Positions 1 to 5,804 of a DNA stretch of 16,667 nt are shown here, one piece after another; position 1 is the first letter of the stretch, and every line of letters starts with the position of its first letter. The notes beneath the pieces were generated by a model. That model did not search any database, was not told where the DNA came from, and was given only the letters and a program-made list of their open reading frames with translations. The stretch comes from Mucilaginibacter sp. UBA5151. GTDB taxonomy: Bacteria > Bacteroidota > Bacteroidia > Sphingobacteriales > Sphingobacteriaceae. The stretch is from positions 98,007 to 114,673 of the forward strand of contig DHXR01000024.1 in the NCBI GenBank assembly GCA_002413785.1. The letters run 5' to 3'. The position numbers and the translations under genes are program-made.

Positions 1-36
1 ACAACCTTTACAACCCTTATAACATTTACAACCTTT
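1..36. repeat. Four degenerate 9-mer tandem repeats before tsf
   Basis: Four consecutive 9-base units follow the pattern ACAACCTTT: ACAACCTTT, ACAACCCTT, ATAACATTT, ACAACCTTT. They lie directly upstream of tsf, where the spacer after rpsB would be expected. A short A-rich stretch then leads to the tsf ATG with no Shine-Dalgarno motif. The array may extend left of the window. No function is known to me. Confidence 0.6.
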
Positions 37-50
37 AAAAACAAATAACA

Positions 51-890
51 ATGTCTACAGTAACAATATCTGCAGCCGACGTAAATAAACTGCGCCAGCA
101 AACCGGCGCCGGTATGATGGATTGCAAAAAAGCTTTGACCGAAACAAACGGCGACTTTGAAGCAGCCATAGATTTTTTAAGAAAAAAAGGCGCTAAAGTT
201 GCCGCCAGCCGCCAGGACCGTGAATCAAACGAAGGTGTGGTAATTGCACGTACTTCGGCTGATGGCAAACGTGGTGTTATTATTGAACTTAACTGCGAAA
301 CTGATTTCGTGGCTAAAAATGCTGAGTTTGTTGCTTTTGCTACCGCGATTGCCGAAACAGCTGTTGAAAATAACCCGGCCAGCCTTGAAGCTTTAAATGA
401 ACTAACCGTTGACGGTCAGAAAATAGGCGATGCTATTATCGACAAAACCGGTAAAATCGGCGAGAAAATCGGCGTATCAAAATACGAAGCTATTGAAGGC
501 GAAAAAGTGATCGCTTACATCCACGGTAACTACCGTTTAGGTGTATTGGTTGCTTTAAACTCAAACCCTGCCGGCGCTGCCGAAACCGGAAAAGATGTTG
601 CTATGCAAATCGCAGCTATGAATCCTGTTGCTATTGATAAAGACGGCGTTGATGCGACTACGATTGAGCGTGAGCTTGAAATTGCTAAAGAACAGATTCG
701 TTTGGAAGGCAAACCAGAAGAAATGGTTGAAAAGATCTCTCTTGGTAAACTGAACAAGTTTTATAAAGACAGCACTTTACTAAACCAGGAGTTTGTAAAG
801 GACCCATCCAAAAGCGTTGCCCAGTTTTTGAGCACCGTTGAAAAAGGTTTAACAGTTACCGCCTTTAAGCGGGTAGCTTTAGGAGCTTAA
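51..890 (+). CDS. tsf: Translation elongation factor Ts
   Basis: Guanine-nucleotide exchange factor that recycles EF-Tu-GDP to EF-Tu-GTP in the cytosol during translation. The 279-residue product has the family layout: an N-terminal UBA-like segment (about residues 5-45, containing TGAGMMDCKKAL at 18-29), then the EF-Tu-contacting TDFVAKN motif at 84-90, then the dimerisation core. The length is normal for EF-Ts. The start is the ATG at 51, placed so that the conserved N-terminus begins at once; the leader is A-rich and lacks a Shine-Dalgarno motif, which is common in Bacteroidota. It is normally the second gene of an rpsB-tsf operon, and rpsB would lie left of the window. A strong terminator follows, so the transcript ends here. 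Identification is secure. Confidence 0.98.
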   Translation: MSTVTISAADVNKLRQQTGAGMMDCKKALTETNGDFEAAIDFLRKKGAKVAASRQDRESNEGVVIARTSADGKRGVIIELNCETDFVAKNAEFVAFATAIAETAVENNPASLEALNELTVDGQKIGDAIIDKTGKIGEKIGVSKYEAIEGEKVIAYIHGNYRLGVLVALNSNPAGAAETGKDVAMQIAAMNPVAIDKDGVDATTIERELEIAKEQIRLEGKPEEMVEKISLGKLNKFYKDSTLLNQEFVKDPSKSVAQFLSTVEKGLTVTAFKRVALGA

Positions 891-900
891 ATATTTTAAT

Positions 901-932
901 CCTCTTCGTTTTAACGAAGGGGATTTTTTTTG
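901..932 (+). terminator. Rho-independent terminator of tsf
   Basis: A 10-base stem (CCTCTTCGTT pairing with AACGAAGGGG, one G-T wobble) with a minimal loop is followed by A and a run of eight T. It starts 10 bases after the tsf stop and points along the + strand. It separates tsf from nagA and pyrH transcription. Confidence 0.9.
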
Positions 933-954
933 CGATATTGCATCGAAAGAAACT

Positions 955-1045
955 TGTCATTGCGAGGAGGAACGACAAAGCAATCGCGACCTATGCATAG
1001 CGAATAAGTATGGTTCGCGGTTGCCGCGCTAAGCTCGCAATGACA
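955..1045. repeat. 91-bp palindromic intergenic element
   Basis: Perfect 12-base inverted ends, TGTCATTGCGAG (955-966) and CTCGCAATGACA (1034-1045), enclose a second imperfect stem (GCAATCGCGACC against GGTTCGCGGTTGC), so the whole unit can fold as a long hairpin. The ATTGCGAGGAGGAACGAC-type sequence resembles a dispersed repetitive palindromic element I have seen in several bacterial genomes; that is from memory, not a search. It lies between the tsf terminator and the nagA start and encodes no protein. Confidence 0.8.
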
Positions 1046-1062
1046 TAAAGGATTTTGCAATT

Positions 1063-2184
1063 ATGATAACAGCCCTTCACAACCTCCAGGTCATTTCTGA
1101 TGGCCACATTGCCGCAGGCAAAGCCGTTTTAATTACCGGCGACAGCATCACCGCTATTGTTGATGAAAACGATATTCCGGTTCACGCAAAAAAAATCGAC
1201 CTTCAAGGCGCGTTCCTGGCCCCTGGTTTAATCGACCTCCAGATATACGGAAGCGGTGGCAAGTTACTCAGCATAGATACTGAACCGGCCACCTTGTTAC
1301 AAATGGAAAATGACCTGCTTAAACAAGGAACCACTGGTTTTTTTGCAACAATTTCAACTAACACAGATAGTGTAATTGAGCAAACCATTAATGTGGCGAG
1401 GGATTATCGGAAAAGTTGCAGAGGCAACTTTTTAGGATTACACCTGGAAGGCCCGTTTATAAACCCATTACGTAATGGCGCCCATAACAGAGATTATATC
1501 AAAAAAGCATCGCTATCCCTTGTACAAAAGTGGATTGAGATGGCCGATGGCGTAATCAAAATGATGACCATTGCACCTGAACTACAGGACCAGGAAGTGA
1601 TTGACTATTTGCATGGCAATGGCGTTATTTTATCATCAGGGCATAGTAATGCCACTTATGCCGAAGGAAAATCATTTTTAAATAAACCTATTCCGGCAGT
1701 TACACACTTGTATAATGCCATGCCGCAAATGCACCACCGCGAACCAGGTTACATTCCGGCTATTTTTGAAGAAAAGCCATATACCAGTATTGTTCCTGAT
1801 GGTGTACACGTGGATTTTGTAATGGCGAGACTGGCCAAACGCGAGCTTGGCGATAAACTTTTTTTTATAACCGATTCGGTTACTGAAACCAATCATGGCC
1901 CATATCAGCATCAGTTTACGGGCGATAGGTATGTAATGCCTGATGGCACTTTGTCGGGATCATGCCTTACGATGCTGAAAGCGGCAGAAAATGGTGTAAA
2001 GCATTTTGGTATCGATTTGCCGGAGGCCATTAATATGGCTTCCCTTTACCCGGCACGACTTGCAAAAATGGATCAAAAAGGCAGAATAGCCCCCGGCTTT
2101 GATGCCGATATGATTGTTTTTAATGCTGATTTTGAAGTGCAGGGCACCGTGTTTAAAGGTAATTATTTAACAAAACGGACATGA
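1063..2184 (+). CDS. nagA: N-acetylglucosamine-6-phosphate deacetylase
   Basis: Amidohydrolase-superfamily enzyme that removes acetate from GlcNAc-6-phosphate to give glucosamine-6-phosphate, in amino-sugar catabolism and wall recycling. The 373 residues show the family motifs in order: LIDLQIYGSGG (56-66, with the DxQ form also found in E. coli NagA), HLEGPFINP (127-135, E129 a metal ligand), SSGHSNA (191-197, H194), THLYNAM (214-220, H215), DGVHV (246-250), the catalytic Asp in TDSV (D271), and the closing GRIAPGFDADMIVF segment (340-353). The length is normal. An AAAGGA stretch about 10 bases upstream may be a weak ribosome-binding site supporting this ATG. It stands alone, without nagB or transporter genes nearby, and sits between two genes that are neighbours in many bacteria (tsf and pyrH). 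Confidence 0.93.
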   Translation: MITALHNLQVISDGHIAAGKAVLITGDSITAIVDENDIPVHAKKIDLQGAFLAPGLIDLQIYGSGGKLLSIDTEPATLLQMENDLLKQGTTGFFATISTNTDSVIEQTINVARDYRKSCRGNFLGLHLEGPFINPLRNGAHNRDYIKKASLSLVQKWIEMADGVIKMMTIAPELQDQEVIDYLHGNGVILSSGHSNATYAEGKSFLNKPIPAVTHLYNAMPQMHHREPGYIPAIFEEKPYTSIVPDGVHVDFVMARLAKRELGDKLFFITDSVTETNHGPYQHQFTGDRYVMPDGTLSGSCLTMLKAAENGVKHFGIDLPEAINMASLYPARLAKMDQKGRIAPGFDADMIVFNADFEVQGTVFKGNYLTKRT

Positions 2185-2209
2185 AATTTTAACAGTGATT
2201 TTATTTCCA

Positions 2210-2217
2210 TATTTTTG
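2210..2217 (+). promoter_or_regulatory. Candidate -7 promoter box for pyrH
   Basis: TATTTTTG fits the Bacteroidota -7 consensus TAnnTTTG and ends 13 bases before the pyrH ATG, which would give a very short leader. No convincing TTTG -33 element is present at the usual distance, so this is a weak call. Confidence 0.35.
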
Positions 2218-2230
2218 ACAATCATACCCG

Positions 2231-2935
2231 ATGAAATACAAAAGGATCCTACTAAAACTTAGCGGTGAATCGCTCATGGGCGAGAAGCAATACGGAATTG
2301 ATAATAACCAGGTACTGCAATATGCCCAGGACATAAAAGATGTATATGACGCCGGTATGGAAATAGCCGTAGTGGTTGGCGGGGGTAACATATTCAGGGG
2401 TTTGAGCGCCGAAAAATCAGGTATGGAGCGCGCCCAGGCTGATTATATGGGTATGCTGGCCACTGTGATCAATTGCATGGCCCTGCAAAACGCCCTCGAA
2501 AGCATTGGGGTAGAAACACGTTTGCAGTCGGCCATAAAGATGGAACAGATCTGCGAACCTTATATCCGCCGCCGCGCCATGCACCATCTGGAGGAACGTA
2601 AGATCGTGATCTTCGGCGCAGGAACAGGTAACCCTTATTTTACGACAGACACCGCCGCATCCCTGCGCGCCATCGAAATAAAAGCTGATGTGGTGCTCAA
2701 AGGCACCCGGGTTGACGGCATATACTCCGCCGATCCTGAAAAAGACCCTACAGCAACCCGCTACACAGAGATCTCTTTCCAGGAAGTATATGACAAAGGC
2801 CTCAACGTAATGGATATGACCGCTATTACCCTTTGCCAGGAAAACAACCTTCCCATCATCGTTTTTGATATGAATATCCCCGGCAACCTGATGAAAATAG
2901 CCACCGGCGACGGGATAGGGACGCTGGTGAGGTAG
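2231..2935 (+). CDS. pyrH: UMP kinase
   Basis: Bacterial-type uridylate kinase of the amino-acid-kinase fold: UMP + ATP gives UDP + ADP, an essential cytosolic step of pyrimidine nucleotide synthesis, working as a hexamer. The 234 residues carry the diagnostic motifs: KLSGESL (9-15, phosphate binding), VVVGGGNIFRG (47-57), GTGNPYFTTD (131-140, UMP/ATP site) and DGIYSADP (162-169). The length is normal. The ATG at 2231 places the conserved MKYKRILLKLSGE start at the N-terminus. In many bacteria pyrH is followed by frr; here 444 bases of repeat DNA follow and no frr is present. The window also contains carB, an earlier pyrimidine-pathway gene, but far away and on the other strand. Confidence 0.98.
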   Translation: MKYKRILLKLSGESLMGEKQYGIDNNQVLQYAQDIKDVYDAGMEIAVVVGGGNIFRGLSAEKSGMERAQADYMGMLATVINCMALQNALESIGVETRLQSAIKMEQICEPYIRRRAMHHLEERKIVIFGAGTGNPYFTTDTAASLRAIEIKADVVLKGTRVDGIYSADPEKDPTATRYTEISFQEVYDKGLNVMDMTAITLCQENNLPIIVFDMNIPGNLMKIATGDGIGTLVR

Positions 2936-2947
2936 TGTCAGGTCACA

Positions 2948-3043
2948 AGTCTTTAGCCGGAAGTCATAAGTCGTCCCGATAGATATCGGGAGTCATAAGT
3001 CGGATTTTGTACTTTCTTTACTTAGGACTTTCGGCTTGAGACT
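2948..3043. repeat. Imperfect inverted repeat of AGTCATA-type units
   Basis: The arms 2948-2971 and 3020-3043 match in 20 of 24 positions as inverted copies. The left part also contains direct copies of AGTCATAAGTCG at 2962-2973 and 2991-3002, on either side of the palindrome at 2974-2991. Confidence 0.65.
2974..2991. repeat. 18-bp TCCCGATA palindrome
   Basis: Perfect 8-base arms, TCCCGATA and TATCGGGA, around a 2-base centre. It sits between two direct copies of AGTCATAAGTCG. A similar palindrome (TCCCGAC-N4-GTCGGGA) occurs at 16573-16590 in this window. Confidence 0.75.
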
Positions 3044-3080
3044 AAGCGCATAACCAGAGAAAGCGCTTTTAGAAAGTGAA

Positions 3081-3231
3081 TGCCCCCGAGGGGCTACCCG
3101 TTTGTAGCATTCGATTACCCATCTGGCAATTGCCCCGTCAGGGGCTACCCTTCGCGAATGGGTAACCCCTAACAGGGTAATATTTTGTTGTGATTTCTTT
3201 TCCTACAAACAGGTAGCCCCTTGACGGGGCA
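3081..3231. repeat. Cluster of three GCCCC/GGGGC hairpin units
   Basis: Unit A (3081-3107) and unit B (3131-3150) are in the same orientation: GCCCC, 3-4 base loop, GGGGC, then TACCC. Unit C (3203-3231) is inverted. A and C also share the flank GTTTGTAG / CTACAAAC, so A to C forms a ~27-base imperfect inverted repeat. A further ATTACCC (3114-3120) pairs with GGGTAAT (3175-3181). Each unit forms its own small hairpin and the whole cluster can fold back on itself. Confidence 0.75.
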
Positions 3232-3365
3232 TGAGTAGCTGGTGAATTTCCTGTCAGTATTATGGCATCTCTAAGCTTCTATTATTTAAAAGCGATTTCC
3301 CTGAGCGCATAATCCGAAGTTTTTTCAATTACGGGCCAATTTCTTACATTAGCGGTGGTTTTACT

Positions 3366-3383
3366 ATGAACTATCAACAATGA
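3366..3383 (+). other. Five-codon upstream frame overlapping the NUDIX start
   Basis: ATG AAC TAT CAA CAA TGA encodes MNYQQ and ends in a TGA that overlaps the ATG of the NUDIX gene at 3380 (ATGA). The 14 bases at 3366-3379 resemble the first 14 bases of the gene itself, so this may be a small tandem duplication of the start region. It could allow translational coupling, but may be chance. Confidence 0.3.
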
Positions 3384-3931
3384 ACTACAAAAATCTTGCC
3401 TGGAAAAAGCTCTCCTCTACCTATATTCATAAAGGCCCGTGGGCCACCTTACGGTCTGACAGGTGCCAGATGTCCGGCGGCTTTATTGTTGAAGATTATT
3501 ATGTTTTAGAGTACCCCAACTGGGTAAACGCAGTAGCCCTCACCGAAGACAATGAGATATTGATGGTGCACCAATACCGTCATGCGGCAGGGATCGTATC
3601 GCTCGAGATACCAGGCGGAGTGATAGATCCGGGTGAAAGCCCCGAACAAGCCCTGCGCCGCGAATTGCTCGAAGAAACAGGTTACCAGTTTGATGATTTT
3701 GAATTGTTATGCACCATTTATGCCAATCCCTCAACGGCAAATAACCACACCTATTGTTACCTCGCCCGTGGCGGAAAAAAAATACAGGAACAGCACCTGG
3801 ACGCGCAGGAAGAAATTATTGTTGAAAAATTCACCATCCAACAGGTAAAACAGCTGCTCGCCGAAAACAAAATAGCCCAGGCATTGCATTGCACCGGGCT
3901 GTTTTATGCTTTGATGAAGTTAGGGGAATAG
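3380..3931 (+). CDS. NUDIX hydrolase, ADP-ribose pyrophosphatase-like
   Basis: Mg2+-dependent hydrolase of nucleoside-diphosphate-linked compounds; the architecture resembles ADP-sugar pyrophosphatases (NudF type), which split ADP-ribose to AMP and ribose-5-phosphate. The 183 residues contain a complete NUDIX box, G-x5-E-x7-REL-x-EE-x-G, at about 80-101 (G80, E86, R94, E95, E98, E99, G101), preceded by the typical MVHQYRHAAG strand (62-71) and an EIPGG turn (76-80). The length is normal. The ATG at 3380 is preceded by a nearby out-of-frame ATG at 3366. The gene is isolated, with a long repeat-filled leader and a convergent neighbour, so the substrate cannot be inferred from context. The substrate class is family-based inference. 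Confidence 0.9.
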   Translation: MNYKNLAWKKLSSTYIHKGPWATLRSDRCQMSGGFIVEDYYVLEYPNWVNAVALTEDNEILMVHQYRHAAGIVSLEIPGGVIDPGESPEQALRRELLEETGYQFDDFELLCTIYANPSTANNHTYCYLARGGKKIQEQHLDAQEEIIVEKFTIQQVKQLLAENKIAQALHCTGLFYALMKLGE

Positions 3932-3936
3932 AATCA

Positions 3937-4062
3937 AGAGCCAAGAACCAAGAATCAAGATTCAAGATAAAAAAACGAAAGTTGCAATTTTTACAACGTG
4001 CCTGCAAGCCTGTGGGCTTCAGTTATTTTCGTCTTGAATCTTGGCTCTTGGTTCTTGGTTCT
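3937..4062. repeat. Long inverted repeat of CCAAGA-type units between convergent genes
   Basis: The arms 3937-3968 and 4031-4062 match in 28 of 32 positions as inverted copies and consist of degenerate units such as AGAGCCAAGAACCAAGA. They fill the gap between the convergent NUDIX and NHL genes and end 8 bases before the NHL stop. Transcripts from either side would form a long stem, so it may act as a two-way transcript end, but there is no clear T-run. Confidence 0.7.
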
Positions 4063-4070
4063 GGAAAATA

Positions 4071-5501
4071 CTAATTCACAATAGTCACCACTATCTTACG
4101 GATGCAATTATTGTATTGGTCGGCTACGTAGATGTTGTTGTTACCATCAATAGCTATCCCCTGCGGGTTGCTGAATAATGCGGATGTTCCGGCGCCGTTA
4201 ACAAATCCCGCAGCATTTACTGTACCTGCCAGATTATACAGCACATTGGCCGTAGTGTATTCAAATACCCGTCCGCTTTCGTCAACAATATAAAGGTTCC
4301 CTGCTTTATCAATAGTAATGCCTGATGGCAAATTTAACAATGCTGGCTGTGTAGTGCCGCCAGCAATGGTAGAAACCACATCTGCCGGTGTAATTTTGCG
4401 GACAGCCGAATTACCCGCATCGGCAACGTAAACGTTTCCTGATGCATCCACAGCAATACCGCTTGGGTTGTTGAACTTAGCCAGCACGTTAGTCGCATCA
4501 ACATAACCGGCGGTCCGGGTTCCGGCCATGGTAATTACCCTGCCGGTAGGCAAAATTTTACGGATCAGGTTATTGCCGCGGTCGGCCACGTAAACATTGC
4601 CCGCTGCATCAACCGCAACCGCCTGCGGGTTATTAAACAGGGCCATGGTATCTGTCGTGCTTTTCAAGTGACTCGAATCTGCTGCCCCGTTGTAGTATCC
4701 GGCCCTTCCGTTTCCGGCGTATGTACTTACAGTGCCTGCAGGCGTAATTTTACGGATCACATTATTGCCAAAGTCGGCAACATATAAATTGCCCTGGCTG
4801 TCAAAAGCCGATCCGGTAGGGGCATAAAATTGTGCTGTTGCTGCAACTCCGTTGCTGAAACCTATTGTGGGCGTCCCTGCATAAGTGCTTACCTGTCCTG
4901 CAGGCGTAATTTCTCTGATAATGTTGTTATGGGTATCTGAAACGTATAAATTTCCACTGGCATCAACCGTTACCCCTGTTGGGTTATTGAATTGTGCGCC
5001 CGTGCCGCCGGCGTCAACATAGCCGGCTGTACCGTTGCCCGCAAAGGTTGATACCGTTGTAGTAATTGCCGTTAAACTGGCGCTTGTTGTGAACTTTATT
5101 ACACTTCCATAGCCTGTGCCTCCTGAATTGGTGGCATAAGCCCTTAAATAATATAAGGTATTTGGCGTTAAGCCGGATAACTTACCGGTAAACTCTGGAT
5201 ACAATGTTCCGTTTCCCATTACCGGATCACTTGTTTTGGTATCTGTGATGGTTGGCGTAGCGATGGAAGTGCTGTAACATACCCCGTTTGCGGTTATTAC
5301 ACCGCCAATTGAACTGATAACACCACCGCTCAGCGCTGATGTTGAGGTTACATTTATTATAGTGGAAGAGGTGATTACCACCGGGATAGTTACTGTATTG
5401 GAAGATGACGATGTAGTTGTTTTTTTGCAGCTATTGCTCAATAAAGCAAATAGTATAAAAAACAGGCTTAAATAAAAATTACGTATGTAGAGGTTTTTCA
5501 T
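4071..5501 (-). CDS. NHL-repeat beta-propeller lipoprotein
   Basis: Predicted surface or periplasmic lipoprotein. A hydrophobic leader is followed by a lipobox ending LSNSC (Cys25) and a Ser/Thr-rich tether (28-35). A fibronectin-III-like domain follows (about 36-142), ending in YYLRAYATNSGGTGYGS and FTT. Next come six NHL-type repeats of the form NPxGVAVDASGNVYVADxxNNxIRKITPAG, each followed by VSTxAG: a six-bladed propeller filling the rest of the 476 residues. Blade 5 is the most divergent. NHL propellers serve mostly as binding scaffolds; no catalytic motif is visible and the ligand is unknown. The ATG gives a good signal sequence. A candidate promoter lies about 160 bases upstream (5660-5667). 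It is transcribed in the same direction as carB but separated by 303 bases of repeat DNA, so probably independently. Confidence 0.85.
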   Translation of the reverse strand: MKNLYIRNFYLSLFFILFALLSNSCKKTTTSSSSNTVTIPVVITSSTIINVTSTSALSGGVISSIGGVITANGVCYSTSIATPTITDTKTSDPVMGNGTLYPEFTGKLSGLTPNTLYYLRAYATNSGGTGYGSVIKFTTSASLTAITTTVSTFAGNGTAGYVDAGGTGAQFNNPTGVTVDASGNLYVSDTHNNIIREITPAGQVSTYAGTPTIGFSNGVAATAQFYAPTGSAFDSQGNLYVADFGNNVIRKITPAGTVSTYAGNGRAGYYNGAADSSHLKSTTDTMALFNNPQAVAVDAAGNVYVADRGNNLIRKILPTGRVITMAGTRTAGYVDATNVLAKFNNPSGIAVDASGNVYVADAGNSAVRKITPADVVSTIAGGTTQPALLNLPSGITIDKAGNLYIVDESGRVFEYTTANVLYNLAGTVNAAGFVNGAGTSALFSNPQGIAIDGNNNIYVADQYNNCIRKIVVTIVN

Positions 5502-5659
5502 GCAAATTATATAATATCGGGATAATCTTTTTTAACCACACGGCTATCGCCAAATGTGAACTTATTCGACTTCAATAATAGCCTAAATATTGCTCGTATT
5601 GAAGAATTTTAACAAATATTAACATCAGCACAGGCATTCTAAAATCAAATTATGCTGTG

Positions 5660-5667
5660 CAAATGTA
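5660..5667 (-). promoter_or_regulatory. Candidate -7 promoter box for the NHL lipoprotein gene
   Basis: On the - strand this reads TACATTTG followed by CA, an exact TAnnTTTG match with the common GCA-type extension. A TTTG lies upstream at 5691-5694, but its spacing of 23 bases is somewhat long. It would give a leader of roughly 150 bases. Confidence 0.4.
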
Positions 5668-5693
5668 TGACTTTATACGGGTTAAAGTGACAA

Positions 5694-5794
5694 AAAGGTG
5701 AAAGGTAAAGGGTGAAAGGAAAAAGGTTTCGTTCCATTTTATCAGGCACGTCGACTATTCAACACTCGCCTTTCTCCTTTTACCTTTCACCTTT
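5694..5794. repeat. Inverted repeat of GGTGAAA-type units after carB
   Basis: The arms 5694-5719 and 5769-5794 match in 24 of 26 positions as inverted copies. They consist of degenerate AAAGGTGAAAGGT units, purine-only apart from a few T on one arm and the complement on the other. The carB-side arm reaches to within about 10 bases of the carB stop codon. Confidence 0.75.
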
Positions 5795-5804
5795 CTCCTT
5801 TCAC

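Larger units (their letters stand above)
2936..3379. other. 444-base gene-free gap filled with repeats
   Basis: No reading frame here looks coding. From left to right it holds a 24-base imperfect inverted repeat (2948-2971 with 3020-3043) of AGTCATA-like units, a TCCCGATA...TATCGGGA palindrome, a 6-base stem followed by TTTT (3044-3049 with 3063-3068, a possible weak terminator of pyrH), a cluster of three GCCCC/GGGGC hairpins (3081-3231), and an AT-rich leader before the NUDIX gene. Confidence 0.7.
5502..5804. other. 303-base gap: NHL gene leader and GGTGAAA inverted repeat
   Basis: No coding frame is convincing. The NHL-proximal half is AT-rich and holds an 8-base stem, CTTCAATA (5570-5577) with TATTGAAG (5597-5604), in the predicted NHL leader transcript, plus a promoter box at 5660-5667. 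The carB-proximal half is the GGTGAAA-type inverted repeat at 5694-5794, which runs up to the carB stop. Confidence 0.6.

Noticed and set aside
2936..3379. Possible frr (ribosome recycling factor) after pyrH
   Set aside because: No frame on either strand resembles it, and the stretch is repeat DNA with stops.
3933..4074. Short + strand frame over the CCAAGA inverted repeat (from 3889)
   Set aside because: It overlaps the end of the NUDIX gene out of frame and continues only through the repeat arms.
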